Positions 13,558-25,980 are shown, counted from the stretch's first letter. The stretch is 64,000 nucleotides of DNA from Annulohypoxylon bovei var. microspora (GCA_022836615.1 MU405366.1:1-64000); one strand, 5' to 3'. Notes: generated by a model not told the origin, from the sequence alone. Numbers and translations: made by a program.

Positions 13558-15557
13558 ATGGGGGGCGTAGGTGCTGCTGGGTCTGGTGCCGCCGACCCTA
13601 TCATCACTCGCCTCGTAAACGAAGACAGCGTCAAATGGTACCAGAAGCCGAACCTGCGATACCTTTATTTCCTCCTCTTCCCAACATGCATGGGGATTGA
13701 GTTAACGTCCGGATTTGATTCTCAAATGATCAATGCTCTACAGATTGTGCCGTCGTGGATCTCATGTGAGTCTTTGTTTGGTAGCTAGCTAGAGATCTTT
13801 GGGCTAACGGCAGCGCGAAGACTTCGGTAATCCCCAGGGCTCACTCAAGGGCATTGTTGCAGCCGCCTACTCGCTTGGTGCGATTCTTTCGCTCCCGTTC
13901 ATCGGTGTTGTCAATGATAAGTATGGCCGTCGTTGGTCGATCTTTGGAGGCTCTGCCATTATGGTAGTCGGAGCTTTAATCCAGGGATTTTCTGTCAATA
14001 GTACGTGAAAAGGATGGCAGTACCAAATCGATGTTTTTTCTTCTTACCGGGAAACTAGGTGGAATGTATATCTTCGCTCGTCTAGTCCTAGGATTCGGCA
14101 TTCCCACCTGTATCGTTTCTGCGTCGTCCCTGATCGGCGAGCTGGCATATCCAAAGGAACGACCAGTCCTCACTTCGCTTTTCAACGTAGCCTACTTCGT
14201 GGGCCAGATCACGGCTGCGGGTATCTGTTTTGGAACCAACAACATCACGACGAATATGGCATGGAAGATTCCCTCGTGGCTTCAAATGTGTCCATCACTG
14301 GTGCAAATGGCCGTTGTCCTGTAAGTCTAGATCCTGCATACCGCCTGTACTACATGGCACTTCTTAATAAGCCGCGAAAGTTTCCTGCCGGAATCGCCGC
14401 GATGGCTAGTTCAGCAAGATCGAGTCGAGGAGGCCTATGAAGTCTTGGTAAAATACCACGCCGAAGGAGACCACGAATCCGAGTTCGTAAGAGCCGAGTT
14501 TACTCAGATTCAGACGACAATTGGTATCGAACTGGAGCATTCTAAGAAATCATGGGCCGACCTGGTGGCTACAGCGGGTATGCGCCGCCGAATGCTGATT
14601 AGTTCCGTATGTAGTACCTATTTCCCGTCTCAATTCCTGCTTTGCCATTGATGAGGAAAATAGCTAGGCACTAATTCACGCTGGCATAGATGCTTGGTCT
14701 GTTTACTCAGTGGTCTGGAAACACCCTGATCTCTTACTATCTCGGAGATCTCCTCGCCATGATAGGGAAAAACGATTCGGTCTTTAAGCAGCAGATTAAT
14801 GTAGCTAGTTCATGTTGGCAATTGGTCTGCGGCGCATTCGTGGCATTCTTGGTTACTCGCTTCAAGCGCCGTCACATGTACCTTGCCTGTACAATCTCGC
14901 TTCTGTGCGTGTACATTGCCTGGACGATCAGCATGGAGAGGGCGATTGCCGGGAAAGAGTCGGGGCATCCTAATGACGCGGCAAATGTGGCAACGATATT
15001 TTGGATATTTGCCTACTCTCCCTGCTATAACATCGGATACAACGCCTTAACCTACAGTGAGTTAAATGGCTCCGACGGACTTACCTTGACATAGTCTACG
15101 AGATTGTTAACTCGTGATATAGCATATCTGGTCGAACTATGGCCATACGCCGAGCGTTCTCGAGGTATCGCATTCTTCCAGCTCTTCGGTCGCTTAGCTG
15201 GGTTTTTCACTACGTTCGTCAACCCGATCGGCCTGGCTAATGTGAGCTGGAGATATCTCATCTCATACTGCTGCTTCCTGTCGTTTGAAATTGCGTTCGT
15301 CTACTTTATGTTTCCCGAGACATTCGGCAGGACTCTAGAAGAGTTGGCCTTCCGTAAGTTGATAGCGCGAGTATTGAAGGAGAAATGTCTAGACTAACTC
15401 ATGCGACTTGATAGTATTCGAAGATAAGGCACTTGCCGATGAAGCTGTACACGCTGTCGAGAAGGTGGTGGTGCATCATGAGGAACAGCCCATCGCCGAT
15501 AAAAGGGGGCGGGGTGAAAATGTGGCAAACTTGGAAAGCAAGAGGGACCAGGTTTAG
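13558..15557 (+). CDS. MFS sugar transporter (hexose/lactose-permease type)
   Basis: Proton-linked sugar uptake carrier of the plasma membrane. There are seven exons: 13558-13765, 13821-14000, 14059-14320, 14381-14606, 14690-15056, 15123-15353 and 15415-15557. The product is 538 aa, the usual size. Family signatures are present: GFDSQMIN in helix 1, the NDKYGRRWS loop between helices 2 and 3, LPESPRWL at the start of the central loop, and PETFGRTLEEL after helix 12. Two introns use acceptors directly after GCGAAG or GCGAAAG. The intron 3 acceptor could lie 8 nt earlier, which would change only a few residues. The C-terminus is hydrophilic. The substrate cannot be read from sequence. It is followed in the same direction by the siderophore-type MFS. 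Confidence 0.9.
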
Positions 15558-16133
15558 GAAATTCTGATTGGATGAAGTATCAAGTGTATCTATTCTTCTG
15601 GTAATACATACATGTAACGAATCTTGAAGATGAATATTAATGGATTTTGTTATTAATAATAGATTTTGCTGGAATGAAGAAAAAAAGAAGTTGGTTTCAA
15701 TAAGCTTAAATTTAGACTTGTCGAAACTCATTCCATTTCTTACAACGGGATAAACGAAAATCTTCTTAAATAATTCCCCCGATATTAAGATTGAAGAAAC
15801 CGCAAGAATGGAACCTTGAACCATCGAACCTCTCCTTATCTTTCCCCGGATCAGGTACCCCAGCTGCCCCAACGGAAACTCCGGGTCCTACAGGAGAACT
15901 CGGACGAGATGTAGAAAGTTTACACCAATCAACCTACCCATTCGTGATTTATCCCGTCATGTAATAGACCTCCTAGGTATATATCTAGATACTACCTAAC
16001 CCAGACAACGTTACAACACCCAGTTTACTGTTGTGATAGATACCTACCTAGATATTTAAACTAGATGAGATTTACTATTATCTTTACTTTCGATCTGCAT
16101 TCGGCACATTGGATCTTGTATCCCGATGAATGA
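15558..16133. other. intergenic spacer between two transporters
   Basis: This 576-bp region contains TACCTA/TAGGTA words and the promoter of the downstream transporter. No gene is supported. The minus-strand open frame overlapping 15399-15872 lacks a domain and runs antisense to the transporter's last exon. Confidence 0.6.
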
Positions 16134-18316
16134 ATGATTATGTTGCGCCTCGCTAACCTTCTTCGAGCAGCAATCGGCGTTGGTCCCCCTGACGAACCTC
16201 CGACATGTCGACCGGTGGTCACCGTCACCCGGGGTAGTGGGGACCTAGGCGAAGAGGCTAACGCGGAGCAGACTAATATAGATTCCGAGAAGCAATTCAC
16301 ATCTAATGTCCCTGTTGAAACGGGTACGACGACCATCGAGGCCGTTCAGGCCATCTGGGGCAAGAGAGGTCGATGGCTAGTCATTGTTGGGTAAGCTTGA
16401 CTTAAAATAACACTCACCAATCTGGGTAGTAGACTGTAGGTTACCAAACGCTAACATCTCTGCTTAGCCTATGCCTCATCATGATCGTGTACGAAATAGA
16501 CAACAGCACTGTCTATATCTACCGTAATTATGCTTCATCTGAATTTGAAGAGTTATCTAAGCTTGCCACTTTGAGTACGGCTAGCACTATTATCTTCGCT
16601 ATTACGAAGCCCCCTGTGGCCAAGCTGTCGAATGTTATCGGTCGTGGTGGCACCTATTTCATCGCTATTCTATTCTACATATTGGCCTACATCATCATGG
16701 CCTCGGCTAAATCATTCAATGCCTACGCCGCCGGGTCCGTTTTCTATTCGATTGGACAATCTGCAACCAACTTGATGAATGACATCGTTATTGCTGACTT
16801 GACAACGGCTCGTTATCGAGCTTTTGGCATTGCCCTTTCATTCTGGCCCTTTCTGATAACCCCATTCACGGCCGCATTCATAATCGATAGCGTAACGGCA
16901 CCTACTGGTATCGGGTGGCGTTGGGGTATCGGCATTCTTGCCATAATCCTGCCGTTTTGCGCGAGCTTCATTATTACTACGTTATTGTACTATCAAGCGA
17001 AAGCGGAAAAGGAGGGGCTCGCACCTAGAGTGAAAATTTCCGCATACGAATTCTGCTCGCAGATCGACCTTGGTGGTGTGGTCTTGTTTAGCGGTGGCCT
17101 AGCTCTCTTGCTCATACCGATGACCCTGGCCGCCACTACGCCGTCGGCTTGGAAAACGCCATGGATTATCGCTTTGATTGTACTTGGCGCGGCGTTGCTC
17201 ATCGTGCTCCCCTTCTACGAGCACTATTTTGCTAAACATCCCGTGGTGCCTCCACATTACTTCATGAATCGCACGATCGTCCTCTGCTGTTTGCTTATAG
17301 CCCTGGACAGCCTCGGCTTCTCTGCAACACGTAAGATATTTCGAAGTTGCTCCTTACCTATTGTCTGCCGCCTCTGGGCCGAGACGTACACTTGGTTCTT
17401 CCTCTGTTGAGGCTGTTCCTTAGTCAATACGCACCTACCTACGGTATCGAGAAAAGTACTAAATCCTCGAAAATTTAGATACGTACATCTATGCTTGGGT
17501 CACCGTCGCTCGAGGTCTAGACGCCCGCGATGCGACCTTTTTCACTTGTAAGTTGAGCTAATATTCAATCTCTAACACTGAAGGCCCAGGCTTGATTTGA
17601 ACGCTAACAGAAGCAAGACACAAACGGAGTAACGCAATGCCTCATCGCGATTTTAATAGGCATAGCGATGGCTAAGACTAAACGCTACAAATGGGTCTGT
17701 GTTTTAGGCGCAACTATCCGTCTAGTCGGCTACGGTGTGATGCTCCGTCTCCGGGGCTCCGAGAATAGCGTCGCGGAGATCTTCGTCGTCCAGCTGATTC
17801 AGGGCATTGGCAGCGGTATGGTCGGTTCTACTCTGCTGATCCCTGCTCAGACTGTCGTATCCCACGCCGAAATGCCACAAATGACTGCACTAGTCGTCTG
17901 TTTTGCCTTTGTTGGAGGCAGTGTAGGAGCCTGCATCGCCGGTGGCATCTATACTGGCACCATAGAATCCGAGTTATGGTACTACTTGGGAAGTGGAGCG
18001 ACAGCAGAAACCGTAACAGCGTTAGCCAACTCTATAACAGGCATTGTGCCTGAATGGGGTACGCCTCAACGGATAGCTGTCAACTTTGCGGTGAGTAACT
18101 GGGCTTAGAAACAGCTTGCAAGCTCGTGCTAATTTCATAACAGTTCACAGCTGTTATGAAATATATGACCTACGCAGCTGTAGGGTCTTCGGCAGCCGCC
18201 TTTATCGGATCACTCTTCATGCCAAACTTCGAGTTGCCGTGAGTATCAGCTTTTCAAGACCTCTCCAAGATATTAGCTAATTAGTCACTAGTGACAAGAA
18301 CAACCTGGTAGAGTAA
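16134..18316 (+). CDS. MFS siderophore-iron transporter-like protein
   Basis: Likely imports ferric siderophore chelates (Sit1/MirB/Str type, 14 helices). There are six exons: 16134-16390, 16468-17330, 17479-17547, 17618-18090, 18144-18238 and 18292-18316, giving 593 aa with exact phase closure. The last exon is only 25 nt. Family marks include a long acidic N-terminus ending EAVQAIWGKRGRW, then YEIDNSTVYIYRNYA in helix 1, GQSATNLMNDIVIADL, WRWGIGI, the WVTVARGLDARDATFF segment, and QGIGSGMVGSTLLIPAQ near the end. Two in-frame ATGs at 16134 and 16140 are possible starts. It is tandem to the sugar transporter and convergent with the TAP peptidase, 209 bp apart. I see no siderophore synthetase nearby, so use of foreign siderophores is an inference. 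Confidence 0.87.
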
Positions 18317-18525
18317 CCTATACACGAGTCGAAATTACATTTGATGTGTCATATATTTATCTTCCTAGATATAACCCAGGATTATTCGTACTACCTACAC
18401 ATAGCATCTTATCTACTGGCCAGCTAAATTATCTGCATATATCAAGGTAGTTGTAGGAACATGTAAGTGGTGATAGCTACCTATTCGGGATAGAAGCGAG
18501 ACCCCAACGTCATGTTTTATGAAAA

Positions 18526-20616
18526 CTAGAGCTTCAGCCTTGATTCAACCCCCCTTTTCGAATTCATCAATTCGTATGATGCCATCGTCAACTCGTTTCT
18601 AGATTTCGGAGATACATCATCAAAAGGATGGTAATCCGGTTCACACATTGTCCCTGGCTCTGGGAGTGTACCGTTCTGGAAATAAGCACGGATGTAGCCG
18701 GCTGTGCAGGTCGAGGCTGCTGATAGACTGGTGTGCTGAATGTAAGGTCAGCATTAGTCTTTATGTGTACGTGATCTTAAGAAACGAATTTGCTTACGCC
18801 GTAGGAGTTCTGCACCAAGACGACCGACCCCGGAAACCCTTGGGAGTTGTTCCTCGCACTGACGAGCGGCGTTACATTGTCGGCTATGTTGGCCACATAG
18901 AGAATCGGATGGCTTGTGTTGCCTTCGAATGGACCGGTGTATCTCCACTTCGGTCTGGCGGTCCTACCTAAGCAAGCCATCCTGAAAAGAGCATTGACAT
19001 CGCCGGCCGCAGAGCTAGGCACATGGTAAGCTCACCCGGCCTTGCGCGTGTCGGTTCACGTCCGAGTGGACTTACCTGATATCCCTGAGCTCCTCGACGA
19101 ACTCGGCAAATTCTTCTACCGTGTCTTCGACAGGAGGAGAATCTGCACAGAGAATCGCAGGAAAAGCATCAGCATTTCCTTCTTCGAGCCTTGGCACATT
19201 AGGCGGGATAGCTTCGATCGAACAGATAGGTGTAGAGTCCTCAGACTTCACTAGTTGGTAGAAAGGCTCGCCATCTCCCTCTTCTAAAGACTTTAGGACT
19301 TTAGCAAAGCTTTTGAACATGAAAATTGGCCGGTATAATGCGGCAGAGATCAGACGTTTGAGATGAGACCATGTAACTAGTTGAGGCATGTCTGGTCCCG
19401 TCTCAGCTGCCGGCACGATGATGGGATGTTCTCGTATTCGCACGAGTAGGCTAGCTAGTCGTTGCTCTATGGCCGCCGGAGTTTGCGCGTAGAAGTCACA
19501 ACTAGAAGGGCCAGCTTTATGACAAAAGTCGTAGAAGGCATTCATAACCTTATCGGTGTCGCGCAGAAAGTTGATGTAAGAATGCCAATGCCACTCTCGA
19601 TAGTCTACGTTGCCTACGAACGCTCTTTTCAGTATCACATAATAGCTTGGGTAATTCTATACCCCTTACCATCGCTAACGAGTCTTTCGACTTTATCGGG
19701 ATACATAGCTGCAAAGACCTATATTCCCTGATGTTAGCAGCTTCTTATTATCAAAACTATGGCTTTGAGGGTTTTCTCTAGCCTACGTTGATAGCTCGAA
19801 TATGAAAAAGTCACTTGCCCCGCCTAATACTGATCCATAACTGAATCCCCAATATTTGAGCTTATCCTGTCCAGTCTGATGCATGATCTCGAGCAAGTCG
19901 CGCGCGTGTGAAGCGGTGCTAATATGCGACAGCAATCCCGAGCTATTCGTATTCCTTTCACAAACCTGGGAGAAAGCCGTGGCTCGCGCGAAGGAGTCGA
20001 AGATGACTCCGGGATGGGCACCGACTACGCCGACGTCCTGCAAGGCCCAGAGCCGGCTCTTCTCTTCGGAGCCCCAACAGTCTATCCGCGGAATCGACGC
20101 TCCAATGCCCCGGGGGTCAAAGGATATAATGTCATGATTTCTGCCGGCAATAGTCTGCAGAAGTGCGCCGCGATCCGTGAGCGCATAAACGCCGGATCCG
20201 CCGGGACCTCCCGGGTTGAAGATTATGTTTCCTTGGTAACCGTCAAGTTCAGTGGCTCTGAGACGTGTGATGGCTAGTATGACTCTTCCCGACGGGTCGT
20301 CGGACGGGTCGAGCCAATCCATCGGGACGTCCAGTCTTGCACAGTCGTAGGTGTCATCGTAACAGCGGTGCCAGCGTAGCGTCCTGCAAGGTTCAATATC
20401 GCTCCATTTCCAATCGGTGAAATCTGTCTCAGCCGCCTTAGAATTTGTAAATATATTGATTATCACACTCGTTCCTTTTAGCTGGCAAAGTAGGGATACT
20501 ATGGAGAGGACCCCAATAGCTATAGTTGCTACCAATTTCCATCGCGATATCCTTCCTGCTCCGGGCGATGAAGATGGGACATGTCCGATTGTGTGAGATA
20601 CACTAGGCTGCTTCAT
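18526..20616 (-). CDS. TAP-like alpha/beta-hydrolase peptidase
   Basis: Tripeptidyl-aminopeptidase-like serine hydrolase (S33 fold with TAP C-terminal domain), expected to trim N-terminal peptides outside the cell. There are five exons: 20616-19819, 19718-19670, 19613-19076, 19014-18798 and 18735-18526, coding for 603 aa. Residues about 27-47 are a membrane anchor after a short cytosolic tail. Catalytic features are the oxyanion region NPGGPGGSG, Ser259 in GFSYGS, DPRG downstream of the first strand, an Asp in NIADNVTP, and His535 in HTSLSA. The first intron begins with GC rather than GT (GCAAGT...ATATAG). This is required to join SVLGG to VFAAMYPDKVERL in frame. Exon 2 is only 49 nt. The C-terminal motif HTSLSAASTCTAGYIRAYF is typical of the family. 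Confidence 0.9.
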
Positions 20617-21150
20617 TCTGATGAGCCGTGGTGAGTGCTTGAAGACATAGCTGGGTAAAGCTAGGTAGAGAAGAGAATAGGCAAGTTATGATGCAGGATG
20701 CGGACTTGATAGCATTGAACAGGGGGTAGGGGGGAAAGGGGGGATGTTAAACAATCTAATTCGTCGGATAAGTCCTGGTAGGTACCAGGTCAGTCACAAG
20801 ACACTAGCGCTGTGTATCCTAACCTTACATGTATGTACGTATATACCTCAGGCAGTGTAACGAGTAAATACCTAGGTACTTCTCTTATCAGATGAACTCC
20901 AGTTAGTAATTGAAGTGGACGCATGGACGTGCAGGATCTGGGGAATATACTTAGGTACTTAGGTACCTATCGATCCTGAAGTCCTGCTGCTGATACGCAG
21001 TTATGCAGACCGTAAGAAGGGGATAGCAAGTGTACAGTGCTTGACAGTAATATTAACACTAGTTCGCACATGGCCCGTTTAATTTGACGCCAATTTACTG
21101 TAGGTATCGTTTACTTTCTCCTTTAATAATTGACACACCAAATAGGTACA
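20617..21150. other. intergenic spacer
   Basis: This 534-bp region upstream of the peptidase is dense in TACCTAGGTACTTAGGTACC words (20870-20970). I see no coding signal. Confidence 0.6.
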
Positions 21151-22748
21151 TTAGCTCTTATTTCGTGACGGGCGTCTCGATTTAGGCCTTCTGAGACCCT
21201 CCGATATGATCTCCGATTCCACTGCAAAAGCACTCTTTTTCCTAAGAGGGTCTAACTGATCCAAGATGAAATCGTCCTTATAATGCTGCGCTCTCTTTTC
21301 CACAGGCGCTAGTTCGGCTAACCTACTCTGACTCGACTCGCTACCCGCCCTGCTGGGACACCTATTCCACTTATTTTCGCGATCCTCGCTTGACGTACGT
21401 TGAAGTTCGATCGCCTCGCAGGCATCGATTGAGAATCCCTTCGATCGACGGTTCATCGTGATAGTCACTTCTCTCGTGACAAATATTTCATCGAGCCGAG
21501 TCTTCAGCGAAGGCCAAAAGATGGGGAACGATGCGCAAATACTATAAGTTAACATGTTAGATAGGTACCTAAATAACTTCAAGTTTTCCGCGTAAAAGAA
21601 CGTAGGGAGTGATTCCGACCTTGCTGTCATAGCCTCTAGAGTTCCCAACATGATACTAATGGGTCCGTACCATGTCGGATCGAAAGTAGGGCTCGTTGTA
21701 GCTCTGTGTTCGACGATCGTTGCAAGCCGCCATATTGAGAGACCATTTACGCTATTATCGAGCATTAGCGAAAGAATCCTCTGATCGGAGGGGATATAAT
21801 TGCGAACACTGCGCCCGTAGTGACTACCCCAACCAACCCCAACTTCGTCCGTCTGATCGTATCTCGCTCGAAATAAAGCGGAATCGGCATCGTGAACACT
21901 ATCATATCCAAAACCGTGTTTACCGCGGTGTGGGACAGATAACTCTTATAGAATTCGTTGGCGTTTCTCGAACCAAATCCATAGCACTTCGCCTCCATTT
22001 CTAAAATCCAATACCCGCTTATAGGAACGCAAGGGATCCAAGCCATCAAAGAATATCCCGTACCCCACAAGCTGATAATTACTAACATGACGATGCATAT
22101 AGTCCGCATATAGCCGCTATGGAAGACGCGCAGGTATTGAAATAAGAGGGATATCTTGATTAGGGTTGTCGACATATTATAAGCGGCGTTCGTTACGTAG
22201 AATACCTAGAATAACACTGGGTAAGTATCAGGTTCCGAATTGGCCATTCCATAACCTGGTCGCTCCTCTTCATACCGTGAGATACGATTCTATATCGCTG
22301 GATTCAAGTTGGATAAGGTGTCGACCCAACCCAAAGCGAGGGGCTGGGAAATGTCAGCGCCGCTCGAAGCCTCTAGTTCTAGACAGATTCTTCTCACCAA
22401 TGCATACTCCTACGCCGCTGATTAACCCGGTCATCTTCCTCAGTCCGCCGTTAGTAGTCTTTCCGTGTTATGGGAAGGCGTCCCTTACAAGGTATAACAA
22501 GACAAAGAAGTCATCCCAGCCCTTGGCCCGCACGACGAAGAGTCGTACGTAGAGACGATAAACCACGCAAATGGAAGAGAGGCACTGGCACGATAAGGGT
22601 CAGAGATGCCTTTTCCATCTCAATTCAGCCTACTCACTGTCATAGATGCAGAAACCGCTGTGATGACACCTGGGCGATTCCATGATGGCACCGGCTCATT
22701 GAGGTTGTTATAAATACCAATGCGGCTTACCAGCGTCTCTTCAGCCAT
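21151..22748 (-). CDS. PTH11-like seven-helix membrane protein
   Basis: Fungal rhodopsin-fold integral membrane protein of the group used for surface and host sensing. The model has seven exons: 22748-22638, 22584-22489, 22434-22398, 22343-22276, 22205-21808, 21751-21620 and 21541-21151, coding for 410 aa. Family marks are the N-terminal GVITAVSAS helix, RAKGWDDFFVLL, the GLGRH turn, YNMSTTLIKISLLFQYLRVF, CVPISGYW, and NTVLDMIVFTMPIPL. After helix 7 come DPTWYGP and ICASFPIFWPSL, then a basic tail with TREVTIT. The first four introns have good GT-AG sites. The last two use weak donors (GTTCGC, GTCGGA), so these junctions are less certain, but they are the only ones I found that keep the family frame. 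No CFEM domain is present. The ligand is unknown. Confidence 0.8.
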
Positions 22749-24902
22749 GATCTTGCCAACAACTCTAACGAGTGTTCAGAGTGTAGAAATGTTGTTCGCT
22801 ACAGGTAGTTTGTCATGTTGCTTAAACGCGTTTGCGTAACGATCGCTTTAGCATTCGACGTTCCCTTTTCTAAGGATGATCAAGGCTTTCGAATCTTGGT
22901 TTGTTCTTGCGACAAGCAGCCGAAGTCGATATTGACGCGAAATGCGCCTTGTGATGAGTTGGAAAGAGACTTCATGAGGCTCTTTCTTCGCGTCTTTACC
23001 CCCCTTTTTGTCTCTGCAATGCGAGCAATCATCCATGCATAATACCCCCGACACAATATTTTAAAGCCAATAAGATGTATCGTAGTCGGGATCTTTTTCC
23101 TTTTACGCGTCATATGCTTGAATTATAGGCATAGTACAGCTAGAGAATCCACTCTGCTGGGCCACTAGAGCTCTTGGTGCGGCAGCACTAGTGCTCGCTT
23201 CAGGGTTTCAAGGTCGAATATCATCCTGGGAGATCCTGGGAGATAGATAGGGCACACGCTAATATAGTAGCAAATACACATCCTAAACACTAATCCACAT
23301 GCCAGACCTTGCTTTACTTATTTGTACAATTATGATTATTAGAGGTTTCCAGCGAATCACGTCCCAGGTAGAAGTTAGCAACCGTGCAGCTGGACATTAA
23401 TCATCAGACTACGCATTGTACTAGTTATGACGAGAAGTGTGGTATACGGTTTTATCCTTATCAGCCCCTTGAATAACAGACAAAGTTGAAGCTATGATAA
23501 GCAGATCAAGCTCCATCCAAACCAGTACCAATATCTCAATGATCAACACAATGTCCAGAATTGGAACGGATATACTACACCATGACTGGCCGAAGGTACC
23601 TATGTAAAAGGTATATTATCTAAGAAGTCCGTGAATATCATAATTTGTTGATCATATGTTAAAGCTCGTGATTCATCCTTGTCTTCTAGATTATCTTATG
23701 TTCATTAACTCTTTTCGATACATCTTGCCTTATATGATTCCCTAATTACCTTAATACTCAGAAAAGATAAGTTCAGTCAAATTAAGGTCCTGTGTCCTGT
23801 CACGGCCAAAACCAAGAACAAAAGATGAAGATTTGGAACACTCTGCTAAGTCAACAGGCCCGGGTATTATCTCTGTTTCCTCCCGGAAGTACTACAGCCG
23901 TCCAATGCATCATGAATACGTGACTAGGCTTGTAAATAATTTAGACAGCTAGATAGTTACCTATAGTCCCTCCGGGATACGTTAGTATTCATACGTAGTG
24001 TAAGAGCAGGTATATTATGTGATAGGAGTTATATTGAGGGGTTGGGGTTAGGGTTATGGCTGGAAACCCCCTAAGATGAAAAATGACCATTTATTCTTAA
24101 TTGAGTCATTATATCTGTGATGTCAGATTTGTGTACTGTAATAGGACTCTAGGTTTAACGATTGGAGCATGGCTCATTATACTAGATACTTATCCAATAT
24201 CGACATAGAATATAGCCTATTAATGCTACCTTGTTTAATAGCCAGCCACTTCGCAGCATTAGAACTGCACATATAATTAGGTAGATGCTCGCATACGCGC
24301 CTCAAAAGGGGCTGACGCTACTAGTTAGTAGGTGCCATCAGAATTCTGATCTGTTGGCGGATTAGTTATCGAAGGTCTGGAGTCCGGCCCGTCAGGGGCT
24401 AGGACTACCGGAAAAGAAGCCTGTGCGTTGCTAGAGTTATTCATGTATGTATACTGCGACTTGTAGCTAGTAGACTTAGAGCTCCTCGCGTAGCAGCTTC
24501 GTTATATCCCCCTAGCTATGGTCCGCCGTAACGTGATACGGGGGGGCTATTGTGAATACGGGGTTGGCTGTTAAGCCCCTCAAGGTAACACCTACCCTGG
24601 TAGTCTACGTTGACTAATCCAACAGGATAGACAGTCAGGTCAGTGTTTCCGTGAAGTGCTCGCTCGACTTCACGACGACGACGACGAGGCTGGCATTCAA
24701 ATAGTTGAGATTGCACATGAATACCCAGTTATTTTACGGTGTAACAGCTTCTGAGACTTCAATACTGAATTCCAACTGACAGTAAAATAATTAATATATC
24801 ACAGATCGGGTCATATAGTGTTCTAACCTATCATCGGTCGAGTCGATAGCCACATGTTTAACCCCTTGAACTATTCCAACCGACAGGTGTCTCCGAAAGT
24901 CT
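22749..24902. other. long gene-poor spacer
   Basis: About 2.1 kb without a supported gene. A telomere-like GGGGTTAGGG word occurs at 24045-24055. A minus-strand open frame at 24516-24716 reads like coding sequence but is short and has no domain I know. The direct duplication CTGGGAGATC sits near 23226. No tRNA-like fold is seen. Confidence 0.55.
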
Positions 24903-25980
24903 CTAGAGCGTCGCAACGGCAGGGCCAGGCATCACATAGGCGCCCGCGCCGCCCCAGAAGTTGAATGTGAGGCCAGGATCTGTCTTAGTGTAGATTCCAG
25001 GAATCTTAACAAGGGGAGATGGTTTGGCCGTGCCGGTGCCTCCGGTAATGCGGATCTGCGCACACTCCATGTCTACGTAGGTACAGTTATTAGCATATAT
25101 GCGGCTTCAATCGAAGAGATGATAGTAGTAACTTACATAGCTGTTTCGAGTTACGTATTAGTAACCTGTGAATAGTAGTAAAGTACTGAAATAGAAACAA
25201 ATATGGTAATTAAATGTTTACCTGTGGTTTTCCAGCATCTAATTGCACTGAATCAGTAAAATCTCTTTGAGGAAACGTAGAGGGAAGACTTACGGTTCTC
25301 GTGGATGCCGATGTGCTCTCCTCGGAGAAGGTATTCTCCATCCTCGAGAGTCGTTGGCAGGGTAAATTCCATAGTGTATTTGCCGTAGAGTGGCCAGCCG
25401 CCGGTGCTGGTAGGGCTTCCGGTCGGGCCAGACTCCCAACTAAACTCATTAGTTCACTTCTGTCGAATCTCATAGACCAGGAGTCGATATTACTTACACC
25501 TTAAACCAATCGCCGGATCCATCGTAGTCGCTCACATTGCCAGGGGCCTTGGACATATAGAAGAATCCAGGTCCCGGATGCTCGATGAATTCGTTGTTGA
25601 ACAACTTGAGGCCGATCTTATCTCCAGCCTTAACATCCATGTAAGTCTGGGTTCCGGCACTGGTCGAGCCCTTGTTGCACCTCAGATCATTCCTGCCTCC
25701 TGTTAAGTCTCTATTTTAGGAGGATAGTCTTGCAATGGGGGGACACCAACGAGTCGATAATCTCCATGAAAGATGGCATGTAGCTGTTAGAGTTCTTTCT
25801 GACGTAGGTGTATTCACCGCCGACGGCTTTGCCATTGTGCATGACTATAAAATTGTTTAGCAACGGTATATATGCAGCAGATGGATCGGAGGGCTTACGA
25901 ATGTTGAGAATGTAGTGAGAGCTTACCAGCGGAGCAGACAGCAGAGCTGCAGCCGCTGCGAGAGTAAACGATCTGACCAT
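24903..25980 (-). CDS. AA9 lytic polysaccharide monooxygenase
   Basis: Secreted copper enzyme that oxidatively cleaves cellulose or related glucans. There are seven exons: 25980-25899, 25844-25751, 25692-25498, 25439-25294, 25238-25222, a 4-nt microexon 25140-25137, and 25072-24903. The product is 235 aa with exact phase closure. The signal peptide ends in LVSS, leaving His22 as residue 1 of the mature enzyme and first copper ligand (HYILN). The second ligand is His97 in EHPGPGFFY. The second-sphere motif is HIGIHEN, then Gln178 and axial Tyr180 in QLYMECAQIR. The Tyr180 codon is split between the microexon (CTAT) and the last exon. NDLRCN is conserved. No CBM1 or GPI tail follows; the protein ends soon after MPGPAV. 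A TATA-like box lies about 95 bp upstream. Confidence 0.93.

Noticed and set aside
24045..24055. Telomere-like GGGTTAGGG word
   Set aside because: Only a single unit. It lacks the tandem array expected of a telomere or interstitial telomeric repeat.
13558..25980. Possible secondary-metabolite cluster
   Set aside because: Transporters and a receptor-like gene are present, but no polyketide synthase, NRPS, terpene cyclase, P450 or pathway regulator is seen.
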